Notes under the pieces: model-generated
The model's input: only the letters and a program-made list of their open reading frames with translations
What the model was told of the DNA's origin: nothing
Database searches by the model: none
Part shown: positions 26,079 through 35,382 of the stretch, in pieces
Layout of the letters: every line of letters begins with the position of its first letter
Numbering within the stretch: the first letter of the stretch is position 1
Origin: an uncultured Candidatus Neoarthromitus sp.
GTDB taxonomy: Bacteria; Bacillota; Clostridia; Clostridiales; Clostridiaceae
DNA length: 64,000 nucleotides
NCBI GenBank assembly: GCA_937890765.1
Contig: CALADQ010000007.1
Location: 93,958 to 157,957 of the forward strand
Direction of reading: 5' to 3'
Program-made: the position numbers and the translations under genes

Positions 26079-27226
26079 AGAGTTTTTGAAAAATTATTTA
26101 CGAATTGTCTAATTTCACAATCCAATTCCAAAATAGTTTTTAAATCAGGAGAATTTATTTTGGAATGAGAATTTAAAGCTTCGTAAATTAAAATTTCTAT
26201 ATCTAAAAAAGATATTTGATTGTTTAAAAATAATTTTACAGCTTCTTCGTTTGACGAATTGAAAACTGTTGTCATGCTTCCTCCAATTTTGCCTGAATCA
26301 ATTGCCATTTTAACGCATGGATATCTATCGAAATCCAATTTTGAAAAATTGAGAGTTCCAATTTCAGAAAGATTTAATTGCTCGAAACTTTCATTAAAAA
26401 TTCTATCGGGATAAGTTAAAGCGTATTGAATAGGATTTTTCATATCGGGCGTTCCCATTTGAGCCATTATTGTTTTGTCATTGAATTCAACCATTGAATG
26501 AATTATACTTTCTTTGTGAAGAACAACATCAATTTTGTCGTAATCAATTCCAAATAAAAAATGAGCTTCAATTATTTCAAGTCCTTTGTTAACCATTGTT
26601 GCAGAATCAATTGTAATTTTTGCGCCCATGTTCCAGTTAGGATGTTTGAGAGCGTCTTCTAAAGTTACAAATCTTAAATCATTTCGAGCCTTATCTCTAA
26701 AGCTTCCACCAGATGCCGTCAAAATAATTTTGTTTATGTCTTTTGGGTTTTCGCCGTTTAGGCATTGAAAGATTGCACAGTGTTCACTATCTATAGGAAT
26801 TAAATTTACGTTGTGTTTTTTCAATTTTTCGTTTATAATGTGCCCAGCTGTAACTAAGGTTTCTTTGTTTGCAAGTGCAACGGTTTTATTATTTTCGATT
26901 GCGTTTATTGTTGGAAGAAGGCCTACATTCCCAACTAAACTATTTATTATTAAATCGGATTTTTCATAAGAAGCAACTTCAAGAAGTCCTTCATCACCGT
27001 GAGTAAATTTTATGTTAGGATAATCAATTTTCAAATTATAAATATCATTTTCATTTTTTACGCAAACCAAATCAGGAAAAAAATCTTTTAAAATTTCTCT
27101 TAGCTTGTCTATATTATTTCCGACAGAAATCGCCTTCAAATTAAATTTTTCTCTGTTGTGTTTTATAACGTCAATGGATTGAAGACCTATAGAACCAGTG
27201 GCACCTAAGATAGAAATGTTTTTCAT
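26063..27226 (-). CDS. dxr: 1-deoxy-D-xylulose 5-phosphate reductoisomerase
   Basis: 387 residues with NADPH loop ILGATGSIGLQSIDV at the N-terminus, metal-binding Asp/Glu in PIDSEHCAIFQCL and MVNKGLEIIEAH, and the substrate loop ASGGSFRDK. It converts DXP to MEP, the committed step of the non-mevalonate isoprenoid pathway that feeds undecaprenyl phosphate and quinone synthesis. It follows dxs by 22 bp on the same strand with AAGGAGATAAAAA before the ATG. Its C-terminus is slightly shorter than some homologues. Confidence 0.96.
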   Translation of the reverse strand: MKNISILGATGSIGLQSIDVIKHNREKFNLKAISVGNNIDKLREILKDFFPDLVCVKNENDIYNLKIDYPNIKFTHGDEGLLEVASYEKSDLIINSLVGNVGLLPTINAIENNKTVALANKETLVTAGHIINEKLKKHNVNLIPIDSEHCAIFQCLNGENPKDINKIILTASGGSFRDKARNDLRFVTLEDALKHPNWNMGAKITIDSATMVNKGLEIIEAHFLFGIDYDKIDVVLHKESIIHSMVEFNDKTIMAQMGTPDMKNPIQYALTYPDRIFNESFEQLNLSEIGTLNFSKLDFDRYPCVKMAIDSGKIGGSMTTVFNSSNEEAVKLFLNNQISFLDIEILIYEALNSHSKINSPDLKTILELDCEIRQFVNNFSKTLKATH

Positions 27227-27248
27227 TTTTTATCTCCTTATCGTGAAT

Positions 27249-29087
27249 TTAGTAAGTTGGTATTAGATTTTGTATTTTTGAGATTATGTTTTCAGAGTTT
27301 AAACCACTTAAATTTCTCAAACTTTTTACATCACCATGATGAAAAAATGAATTTTCTATTCCAAATACTTCAATATCATTTTTGTATTTGTGTTTTATTG
27401 CAAATTCGCAAATGCTTGAACCAAATCCTCCAATTTTGCAAGATTCTTCTAGAGTTACGATTAAAGAATTTGATTTAAATATTTCGTGAAGCATATTTTC
27501 ATCAAGAGGTTTTATGAAACGAGCGTTAACTATTTTTGCATTCAAACCTTTTTCAGAAAGTTTAAACGAAATCTCGTTGGCCAAGTCGAGCATTGTTCCA
27601 AAAGACAAAATCGTTAAATCATTTCCTTCTTTTTCAACGCTCCACGTTCCGAATTCAATATCTTTATAATTTTTTACGTGAGTCAACTCAGAATAACCTC
27701 TTGGATATCTGAAAGCAATAAGGCCTTTGTAAGAATTGTTGTATAAAGAATTATAAATTAAATTTTGCGCCTCAATCTGATCTTTTGGCATAATTATAGA
27801 AACATTTGGAATTGGTCTTAAAAAACTTATATCGTAAATTCCATGATGAGTATCTCCATCGCCAGTTGCAAAACCGCATTTATCTACAGCGATTAACATA
27901 TTTAAATTTTGTCTAGCTATGTCGTGTATAATTTGGTCGTATGCTCTTTGAAGAAACGTTGAATAAACAAAGAAAATGGGTTTCAAGCCAGAAAGCGAAA
28001 GTCCAGCAGAAAATGTTGTTCCATGTTGTTCAGCTATTCCAACATCAAAAATTCTGTCAGGAAATTTATTTTTAAAAAATTCTAGCTTAGAGCCTTTAAT
28101 CATAGCGGGAGTAACACAAATTATTTTTTTGTCTTTCTCTGCTAATCTTTCCACAGTTTCAGAAATTACAGAGCCCCAAGCTCTTTGAGTTGATTTTTTG
28201 TTTTTGATTTTTAATCCTGTTGTCAAATCAAATGGTGTAATTCCATGCCACGAACCAACTTTATCATTTTCAGCTTTTTCAAGTCCTTTACCTTTTTTAG
28301 TGATAACGTGAAGAACACAAGGAGAATCTAAATTTTTTGAATTTTCAAGATTTGTAATTAAATCTTTAATATTGTGTCCGTCAATAGGGCCTAAGTAGTC
28401 TATATTTAAATTTTCGAAAAAAGTTTTCATCGATTTGTAATATTGGGAATTTATTTGTTTTAAATTTGAAATTTCGTTTGACGTATCGTAAACATTCAAA
28501 AGGCTTTCTTTATTTTTGGGATTTAAAGCACATACATTTTTTGAAATTGACATTTGATTATCATTTAAAATAATTAAAATCTTTCTTTGTTCATATCCAA
28601 TATTGTTAAGAGCTTCTAATGCCATTCCACCTGTTAATGCACCATCACCAATAAGCGATACAACATTTTCTTTTCCATTTCTGAAATCTCTTTCAATAGC
28701 CATAGCTAAACAAGCAGAAAGAGAAGTAGAACTATGACCAGTCTCCCAAATATCAAATTTACTTTCATCTCTTCTAGGAAATCCTGATAGACCGTTAAAT
28801 TTTCTCAGCGAGTTAAAGAATTTTGCTCTTCCGGTTAAAATTTTATGAGTGTAGCATTGATGCCCAACATCAAATATTAACTTATCATAATTCATGTTGA
28901 AAACATAATGAATCGCTATTGTTAATTCAATTACTCCTAAGTTTGGTGAAACATGTCCACCTGTTTCGCTTAGAGAATGTATCAGAAATTCCCTAATGTC
29001 TTTTGCTAATGAGTTCAAACCTTTTATTGATAAATTTTTTAGAAACGAAGGTTCAACAATGTTGTATAAATGATTAAAATTTTTCAT
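27249..29087 (-). CDS. dxs: 1-deoxy-D-xylulose-5-phosphate synthase
   Basis: 612 residues, the usual length. The thiamine-diphosphate motif is GDGALTGGMALEALNNIG near residue 143, and the active-site His occurs in FDVGHQCYTHKILTGR. The C-terminal transketolase domains hold GIAEQHGTTFSAGL near 358. It condenses pyruvate and glyceraldehyde 3-phosphate to DXP. It is the first gene of dxs-dxr, with GGATGGGG before the ATG. An inverted repeat sits at its probable transcription start. Confidence 0.96.
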   Translation of the reverse strand: MKNFNHLYNIVEPSFLKNLSIKGLNSLAKDIREFLIHSLSETGGHVSPNLGVIELTIAIHYVFNMNYDKLIFDVGHQCYTHKILTGRAKFFNSLRKFNGLSGFPRRDESKFDIWETGHSSTSLSACLAMAIERDFRNGKENVVSLIGDGALTGGMALEALNNIGYEQRKILIILNDNQMSISKNVCALNPKNKESLLNVYDTSNEISNLKQINSQYYKSMKTFFENLNIDYLGPIDGHNIKDLITNLENSKNLDSPCVLHVITKKGKGLEKAENDKVGSWHGITPFDLTTGLKIKNKKSTQRAWGSVISETVERLAEKDKKIICVTPAMIKGSKLEFFKNKFPDRIFDVGIAEQHGTTFSAGLSLSGLKPIFFVYSTFLQRAYDQIIHDIARQNLNMLIAVDKCGFATGDGDTHHGIYDISFLRPIPNVSIIMPKDQIEAQNLIYNSLYNNSYKGLIAFRYPRGYSELTHVKNYKDIEFGTWSVEKEGNDLTILSFGTMLDLANEISFKLSEKGLNAKIVNARFIKPLDENMLHEIFKSNSLIVTLEESCKIGGFGSSICEFAIKHKYKNDIEVFGIENSFFHHGDVKSLRNLSGLNSENIISKIQNLIPTY

Positions 29088-29101
29088 TTTTTCCCCATCC
29101 T

Positions 29102-29140
29102 AAACAATGTTTTTTTAAACAAAACATTGTTTAATTATAC
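29102..29140 (-). promoter_or_regulatory. dxs promoter -10 box with overlapping inverted repeat (possible operator)
   Basis: On the minus strand TATAAT (29140-29135) is followed at once by a perfect inverted repeat AAACAATG / CATTGTTT (29132-29125 and 29109-29102) with a 15-nt spacer. It overlaps the expected start of transcription, a typical repressor site position, though a 5' hairpin is the alternative. No clear -35 box was found. The rest of the dxs-peptidase gap (29141-29340) is AT-only-like palindromes without genes. Confidence 0.5.
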
Positions 29141-29354
29141 CATTAAAAACGTAATTAAAATTAAAAAATTAATTTTAATTTTAATTTTTCTATAAAATTT
29201 TTAAAAAAATTTATAGAAAGAAAATTTATATCACAATTGTTAATTTAGACACAAATTTTTATAATTTGTATCTAATAGTTTTTTATTGAAATCATAATAA
29301 AAATTATTAAAACAGAGAAAACTTACTAATAGTAAAATTAAGGAGGAAATTAAT

Positions 29355-32351
29355 TTGAAGAATGGTTTTAGTAAGTTAATAGTTATTGGTTTCATGACAA
29401 TGTTTTTTTGTTTTAACAATGTAGTAAATACGTTCGCTGCTTCTCTCTCTAAAAAAAATATTAATGGATATGAACTTTTGAGGATGGATTATGTTGATAC
29501 AATCAAATCAAAAGTTTTATTGTATGAGCATAAGAAAAGTGGAGCACAAATTCTTCACATTAAAAATGATTCTAAAGTTAAACTGTTTGATATAACTTTC
29601 AAAGTTCCAACAGTTAATAACAAGGGAACTAATCACATATTAGAACACATATTTTTTTCTGGTTCTGAAAAATATCCTATAAAAGATGTTTTTCCAGCGT
29701 TGTTTTATTTGAACAATTTAGAGTACATAAATGCGGCTACTGATACAAATTATGTTACGTACTATGTTTCTTCAAGAGATAAAAATCAACTTAAAACAAT
29801 TGTGGATTATTATTTGAGTGCTTTGTTTAATCCAATTGTCTATAGAGAAGAAAATGTTTTTAAGCAAGAAGGTTGGAGAATGGAACTTGAAGAAATTAAT
29901 TCTCCTTTAAAATTGACGGGTGTTGTCTTAAACGAAATGAAAGGATATTTGTTTAATGACGAATTTTATAAATCAATTGCATCTGTTGATAGTTTGTATA
30001 AAGGAGCACCGGGTTCTTTTAATGGAGGTGGAGATCCTTATACAATTCCAGGTTTAACGCTTAAAGAATTGTTAGACTCTCACAAAAAATATTACGTTCC
30101 ATCAAATTCTTTGATAATTTTGTATGGAGATATTGATACGGAAGAAATGTTAAAGTTTATTGACAAAGAGCATTTATCATTTCAAGATAGAAGACAAAAA
30201 ATTGACGAATATTCCATGAAGGATTCGTTAAGCGAAAAAGTATATAAAAATTTAAAATATCCAGTTCCTGAAAAAGATTTTAAGAGTAATAAACACATTT
30301 TTATAAATGCTTTTGCAACAGGTGCGATGAACAATGTTCATGAAAATTTTGCGATAAAATTTTTAGTTTCAATGATGGACAGTGAAATTTCTGGGATTGA
30401 AAAAAGATTTAATGATTTGAATATAGGGACAGATTTTTCAATTGATTATAGAAATGTTGGGTCTAAACAATCTTATGTTATGTTTTCGGCAAATTCTGAA
30501 GAGGGAAAAGAACAAGATTTTGAAAATTTTGTCTACGATGAATTAGAAAAATTTAGGGATTCAATTTTAAGTGAAGAGTATTTGGATAATTACTACAAAA
30601 TAACTAGCAATATTTTGTCAAAGAAAATGAAAGACAATCCTGATAGTTTTATAATGTGGAATGTTATTAACACTTGGTCATCAGGTGGCGATGTTATAGA
30701 CAGCATTAATTTTGATAAAAACTTAAAACAACTTAAAAATTATGGAGTCGAAGATTTTATAAATTTTATTGACATGCACTTTATAAACAATAAGCATTCA
30801 GCGTTTATAACTTTGGAACCTGATTTTGGAATCATAGAGCAAAAGGAACGACAGCTTAGAGAAAATTTAGAATCTTATAAAGAATCCATGACTCAAGACC
30901 AAAAAGAAGAATTAATAAGTCAAACAAAAGATTTCAATTCGTGGGTAGAACGTGAGGATTCAATAAACGTTTTAGAAAAATTATCGAATCCATTTAAGAA
31001 TGAGCATGATAAACTTGGTGATGCAAAAGTTCAAAATAAAAATGATGTTTATGAGTACGTTTGGGGAAAAATTAGTGACAACGATTTTATAAATATTTCT
31101 TTGAATTTTGACTCTAGAACAATACCAAAAAGTAAAGTTCATTATCTTTCTTTGTTTTGTGATTTAATGAAAGAAGGATTTGGAAGTGCGAACAAAACAA
31201 ATATTGAATTAATGAATGAAATAAGTCAAACTCTTTCAAATTTAAATGTTACTATGGAAGAAAATTTAAATTGTTTCGATGGAAATATTTATAATCCAAC
31301 TTTTAAAGTTTCTTTTGACACTACAAAAGATAAACTTGAAAAGTCTATGGATTTAGTGAATGAATTTATAAATAATATAAATTTTAAAAATGTCGATTTG
31401 ATAAAAGGGAATTTAAATAAATTACAAGCTTATTATGAATCCAATTTGATAAATCCAAGCATTGTCTATTATGAAATTGATGGTTCAAATTATGATGGTG
31501 GGAAATATAGAAACTACATTAAAGGACTTCCGTACATAAAATTTTTGATAAATATATTTAACAGGTTCAATGATGACAATAAATATGTAAACAATATTAT
31601 AAAAGAACTTGAGTTTGTTTCGAGAGCGGTATTTAACATAAATAATTTGAAAGTTGGAATTGTTTCTAGCAATGATAACTACAGAAAAGTTAAAAAGAAT
31701 TTAGAAAATAAAATAATTTCAAATCTAAATAACGAAATCAACAGAAGGTATAAATACAAATTTGAAAATGTTAGAGAGAGAATTTCTATAAAAGCTCCTT
31801 CACCTAACATAACTTTGTATGCGCTTTTAAACTTTAGATCTAGTGGACGAAATTACACTCCAAAATTTTTAGTTGCTGAATCAATTTTGGGGGAATATTT
31901 GTATAGAAATTTGCGAGTGAAGAATGGAGCTTATCAAGTTAATTCTTTAGCTAATACTCAGGGCACTCTTGCAGTTGTTGCTGGTTTCTCTCCAGTTTTA
32001 AAAGAACAAATAAAGGCCATAAATAACATTGGAAATTATTTAAGTGAAATTGATATAACAGATTCTCTTCTTGAGAAATATAAAACAATAACTATTTCGT
32101 CTTTAGCAAATACTTGTGATGAAATTGATAGAGCTAAAACAGAAATTAGAAATTATTTAGTTGGAATGAGCAAACAAGATTTTAAAAATATGATTGATGA
32201 AATTAAAAAAACAAGTTTGCAAGACATAAGAAGCATAGGAAATGTAATTTGTGATATTGGCTTTAATAAAATTGGAGTTTTTGGAAATACAAATATAATA
32301 GAAGAGAATCACAAAAAATTTAGCAACGTTTTTACGTTGTCATCAAAATAA
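29355..32351 (+). CDS. Secreted M16C-family zinc metallopeptidase (PreP/insulinase-like)
   Basis: 998 residues. A signal peptide (MKNGFSKLIVIGFMTMFFC, then FNNVVNTFA) precedes an M16C peptidase. The inverted zinc motif HxxEH is seen as HILEH near residues 93-97, with the downstream Glu of NEMKG near 195 as probable third ligand. The two M16 halves and the M16C-associated middle domain (about 450-720) fit the roughly 970-residue length of presequence-protease relatives, which degrade short unstructured peptides inside a closed chamber. Most bacterial relatives are cytosolic; here a clear signal peptide suggests an extracellular role, perhaps nutritional. TTG start with AAGGAGGAAATTAA upstream. 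Monocistronic. Confidence 0.9.
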   Translation: MKNGFSKLIVIGFMTMFFCFNNVVNTFAASLSKKNINGYELLRMDYVDTIKSKVLLYEHKKSGAQILHIKNDSKVKLFDITFKVPTVNNKGTNHILEHIFFSGSEKYPIKDVFPALFYLNNLEYINAATDTNYVTYYVSSRDKNQLKTIVDYYLSALFNPIVYREENVFKQEGWRMELEEINSPLKLTGVVLNEMKGYLFNDEFYKSIASVDSLYKGAPGSFNGGGDPYTIPGLTLKELLDSHKKYYVPSNSLIILYGDIDTEEMLKFIDKEHLSFQDRRQKIDEYSMKDSLSEKVYKNLKYPVPEKDFKSNKHIFINAFATGAMNNVHENFAIKFLVSMMDSEISGIEKRFNDLNIGTDFSIDYRNVGSKQSYVMFSANSEEGKEQDFENFVYDELEKFRDSILSEEYLDNYYKITSNILSKKMKDNPDSFIMWNVINTWSSGGDVIDSINFDKNLKQLKNYGVEDFINFIDMHFINNKHSAFITLEPDFGIIEQKERQLRENLESYKESMTQDQKEELISQTKDFNSWVEREDSINVLEKLSNPFKNEHDKLGDAKVQNKNDVYEYVWGKISDNDFINISLNFDSRTIPKSKVHYLSLFCDLMKEGFGSANKTNIELMNEISQTLSNLNVTMEENLNCFDGNIYNPTFKVSFDTTKDKLEKSMDLVNEFINNINFKNVDLIKGNLNKLQAYYESNLINPSIVYYEIDGSNYDGGKYRNYIKGLPYIKFLINIFNRFNDDNKYVNNIIKELEFVSRAVFNINNLKVGIVSSNDNYRKVKKNLENKIISNLNNEINRRYKYKFENVRERISIKAPSPNITLYALLNFRSSGRNYTPKFLVAESILGEYLYRNLRVKNGAYQVNSLANTQGTLAVVAGFSPVLKEQIKAINNIGNYLSEIDITDSLLEKYKTITISSLANTCDEIDRAKTEIRNYLVGMSKQDFKNMIDEIKKTSLQDIRSIGNVICDIGFNKIGVFGNTNIIEENHKKFSNVFTLSSK

Positions 32352-32359
32352 ATTTATGT

Positions 32360-32390
32360 AAGCACGTTTTTATATCGTGCTTTTTTGTTT
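32360..32390 (+). terminator. Terminator after the M16C peptidase gene
   Basis: Stem AAGCACG (32360-32366) / CGTGCTT (32376-32382) followed by TTTTGTTTG. Confidence 0.86.
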
Positions 32391-32465
32391 GTATCTTTGA
32401 TTAGTAACAACTAATTTAAAATTTCATATATTTAATTATGTACTTAAATTTTAGAGAGGACGTAG

Positions 32466-33464
32466 ATGGTTCAATATTTTAATGAGTTAAAGAATTTAGT
32501 GGAAGACAATTACGATATAACAGTTCTTAATATAATGAAATTTAAAAATGTCTATAAAATTATTGGAGTAGAGGGAGATTTTTGTTTAAAACAATTTAAA
32601 TATGATTTTTATAGATTGAAACACGTTCTTGAAATATTTAATTATTTAATTGAAGAAAGTTTTGAAAATATTTTGGAGATTATACCAACTTTGTCTGGAA
32701 GAAAATATGTTCAATTAAATAATATTTATTTTTACATGACTGAATGGATTGAAAGTAGAGAATTAAATTACAGTAATTTTTATGATGTTATGAGAGCATC
32801 TCAGAATATAGCGAAGCTTCACAATTATAGTGAAGGATTTTCACCTAATTTTAAAATGAAAGCTGATGTGCGTTGGGGAAAATGGATTGAAATTTTTGAT
32901 AAAAAGATTAGTGATATTTATAATTTTAAAAAATTTATACAGGAGAAAGAACGAAATTCCATATTCGATAAAATATTTCTTGAAAATTTAGATGAAAATA
33001 TTTTTATGGCCAACGAGTCCATAGAAAATTTGAAAAAATATGATTACGAAAAAATTGTGGGAGCTCACGAAAAAAAAGGTTATATATGTCATCATGATTT
33101 GGCAAATCACAATATTTTGATTGACTCTTGTAACAAAATTTATTTTATAGATTTTGATTATGTGATTTTGGATTCTTTTCTTCATGATTTAGGTAGTTTT
33201 ATTGCGAGGGTTTTGAAATATGGAAGATGGACCACAGATAAATTTAAAATGATAATCAATTCCTATAAAGATGTTAAAAGCATTTCAAAAAATGAAATCT
33301 CATTGGCACTTTCCTTTATACTTTTTCCAAATGATTTTTGGCAACTTGGTATTCAATATTATTGTGAAGATATTAATTGGAGCGAAGAAAAATTTTTAAA
33401 AAGATTGACGAGATTTGAAAATGATAAAAAGAACAAGCGTGAATTTATATTAAGCATGATTTAA
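32466..33464 (+). CDS. CotS-family spore coat protein kinase
   Basis: 332 residues of the CotS/YtaA/YutH group, aminoglycoside-phosphotransferase-like kinases of the spore coat. The catalytic loop HHDLANHNIL near residue 211 and the metal-binding YFIDFDYV near 228 are intact, followed by FLHDLGSF. N-terminal lobe motifs (DFCLKQFKYD, FYMTEWIES) also fit. Known relatives act in coat or spore polysaccharide assembly; the substrate is unknown. GAGAGGACGTAG precedes the ATG. It heads a run of three same-strand related genes, the other two having lost kinase motifs. Confidence 0.88.
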   Translation: MVQYFNELKNLVEDNYDITVLNIMKFKNVYKIIGVEGDFCLKQFKYDFYRLKHVLEIFNYLIEESFENILEIIPTLSGRKYVQLNNIYFYMTEWIESRELNYSNFYDVMRASQNIAKLHNYSEGFSPNFKMKADVRWGKWIEIFDKKISDIYNFKKFIQEKERNSIFDKIFLENLDENIFMANESIENLKKYDYEKIVGAHEKKGYICHHDLANHNILIDSCNKIYFIDFDYVILDSFLHDLGSFIARVLKYGRWTTDKFKMIINSYKDVKSISKNEISLALSFILFPNDFWQLGIQYYCEDINWSEEKFLKRLTRFENDKKNKREFILSMI

Positions 33465-33488
33465 AATTAATTTTTGTTAGAGGTAAAA

Positions 33489-34223
33489 ATGAGTTTTAAA
33501 AGTTATGTTATGTCGAAGGGAATTTATGAAATTGGTGAAAGTAATTGCACATGTTCGTTTAATAAACAATTTAATTATGAATTTGTTTGTGAACATATCA
33601 ATTTAATTTTTGATATTCATGAGCGTTTGAAGGGATGCTCAATTCCAAAACAAAATTTGTTAAACAAAATGGTTGAAGATTTTAAAGTTTCTGAAAAAAT
33701 TTTAAAGGAAGATTTATCTAAGTATCAATACAATTTTAAAAATGAATTTGAAGAAAATGTTTTAAAGTTTGGTGAAAATGTTTTAATAAGAATACAAAAA
33801 ATATTGGATGTGATTCACAAAAATAATTATGAGAATTTGGTTTTAAGGAGCATTAAACTTAGAGAATTTTGCGTTTACAATACGCATTTAAATGATATTT
33901 TTTCAAATCAAAATCACAAAATATTTATTAAAAGTATTGAGGATATTTGTGAAAATATGGTTGAGTATGATTACGTAAAATTTTTTACGAGATTGAAGAG
34001 AGGAAATTGCGATTTAGATTTTTTGAAATGTTGTGCTTACGTTTGTGGAAAAGAAAAATTAGGTATGGATAGTTACAATTTTATTTTGGCTTGCATTAGT
34101 TTTCCCTACGAATTTGTAAGAGTTATCTCAAAATATAGAGATTTAGGGGGACATTTGAACAATTATTTTAAAGAAATTAATTTTGAAAATGTTTTGAAAA
34201 AAGATGGACAGAGTTTTGTTTAA
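33489..34223 (+). CDS. CotS-like protein without kinase motifs
   Basis: 244 residues from the ATG at 33489 (GTTAGAGGTAAAA upstream; TTG at 33474 is less likely). The C-terminal segment YNFILACISFPYEFVRVISK matches in position and style the LALSFILFPNDFWQLGIQY end of the CotS kinase before it. No H-x-D catalytic loop, D-F-D or nucleotide loop can be found. It lies 24 bp after the CotS gene. The most likely reading is a divergent pseudokinase or coat-assembly partner. Family membership is inferred from the neighbour and the C-terminal pattern only. Confidence 0.5.
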   Translation: MSFKSYVMSKGIYEIGESNCTCSFNKQFNYEFVCEHINLIFDIHERLKGCSIPKQNLLNKMVEDFKVSEKILKEDLSKYQYNFKNEFEENVLKFGENVLIRIQKILDVIHKNNYENLVLRSIKLREFCVYNTHLNDIFSNQNHKIFIKSIEDICENMVEYDYVKFFTRLKRGNCDLDFLKCCAYVCGKEKLGMDSYNFILACISFPYEFVRVISKYRDLGGHLNNYFKEINFENVLKKDGQSFV

Positions 34224-34233
34224 AGAGGTAGTT

Positions 34234-35277
34234 ATGTTTAAAAATTCTATTTATGATAACGCACTAAACTGTGAAAATTATAATTTAACATACGATTTTT
34301 TGAATGGCGTTTTGGGAATTGATGTTGTGGAGTGCTATCCAACGAAATATGGTTTTCATATTTTGGACGACAATGAAAAATCTTATATGCTTTGTGAAAT
34401 TAATTCTAATGAAATTCACAAATACAATTATTTATTTGATATTTTGAATTTGTTTGAAAAAAAATGTGGAAATGTTTTGGGCATGCACACTCATGATTCA
34501 AAAAATATATTTTATGACAAATTAAACAATGAAAATTATGTTGTATTTAAATGTGGAAATTACATTAAGTATAGTGATTTTGATTTTTGCAAAATTGAAA
34601 ATAGTTTAAAAAATTTTTATAGCTTGTCCGAATCATGTTTAAATGATTTTAAAAATTTTAATTTGATAGAAGACATTGAGCTTTTAAGAGTTGGTCAAGA
34701 TTTTAAATTAATAGGTCCAAGACTTGAACGAATTAAAATATTAAATAAAATTGTGGAATTCTCTGACGACAACGATATGAAAAAATTTTTGAATCATCAT
34801 TGCAAAATTTTGTTTAATTATCTTTTGAATGTTAGAGAATTTTTTTTAAGTCCTCTGTACAAAAAATATTGTGAAAATCATAAAAACATAAGATTTATAA
34901 ATGGATGGCTTTCGAATAGAACTTTTGCGATAGAGAATGACAAAATAAATTTGTGCAATTTTTACAACTCGTCGATTAATTTGTTTGTAAAAGATTTATC
35001 GTCCTTAATTGATAAACTTATTCCTTATTTCGGAAATGAAATTTTGTTTAAATTTATTTTAAATATTATCGAAAATTTTGAAGGCGATAAGCGAGAACAT
35101 TTAAAAGTTCTGAAAAATTATATTAAGTTTAATAATTCTTTGGAAAAATTTTTTGGAGAGAGCTTTTTAAAATTTAATTGCGAAAAATTTCAATATTTTT
35201 CAGAATCCAAGTTGATTGAATTAAATAATCTAAACAAAAAACTAAATGATTTGTTAAATCTGATATCCTCCTTTTGA
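34234..35277 (+). CDS. CotS-like pseudokinase
   Basis: 347 residues from the ATG at 34234, with AAAGAGGTAG upstream overlapping the previous stop. The layout follows CotS kinases, but the catalytic loop reads INGWLSNRTFAI where HHDLANHNIL is expected, the D-F-D position reads LCNFYNSS, and HDLGSF becomes KDLSSL. The catalytic Asp, the metal Asp and the loop His are thus all absent. It ends inside a terminator hairpin. It probably acts as a structural or regulatory partner in the spore coat; this is inference. Confidence 0.6.
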   Translation: MFKNSIYDNALNCENYNLTYDFLNGVLGIDVVECYPTKYGFHILDDNEKSYMLCEINSNEIHKYNYLFDILNLFEKKCGNVLGMHTHDSKNIFYDKLNNENYVVFKCGNYIKYSDFDFCKIENSLKNFYSLSESCLNDFKNFNLIEDIELLRVGQDFKLIGPRLERIKILNKIVEFSDDNDMKKFLNHHCKILFNYLLNVREFFLSPLYKKYCENHKNIRFINGWLSNRTFAIENDKINLCNFYNSSINLFVKDLSSLIDKLIPYFGNEILFKFILNIIENFEGDKREHLKVLKNYIKFNNSLEKFFGESFLKFNCEKFQYFSESKLIELNNLNKKLNDLLNLISSF

Positions 35278-35300
35278 TTTTTGGAGGATTTATTTTTTTG
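35265..35300 (+). terminator. Terminator after the CotS-like cluster
   Basis: Stem ATCCTCC (35265-35271) / GGAGGAT (35283-35289), followed by TTATTTTTTTG. The stop codon of the upstream gene lies in the loop. Confidence 0.8.
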
Positions 35301-35382
35301 AAAATCACAAAATTCTTTAATCGCATTGTTTGTATAAAATATAAAAACTACTTAAATAATAACTTTAGAGGTGGTTTATTCG

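Noticed and set aside
29150..29220. AT-rich palindromes upstream of the M16C peptidase
   Set aside because: Near-perfect A/T palindromes are expected by chance in DNA this AT-rich; without G or C in the stems they were not called as terminators or operators.
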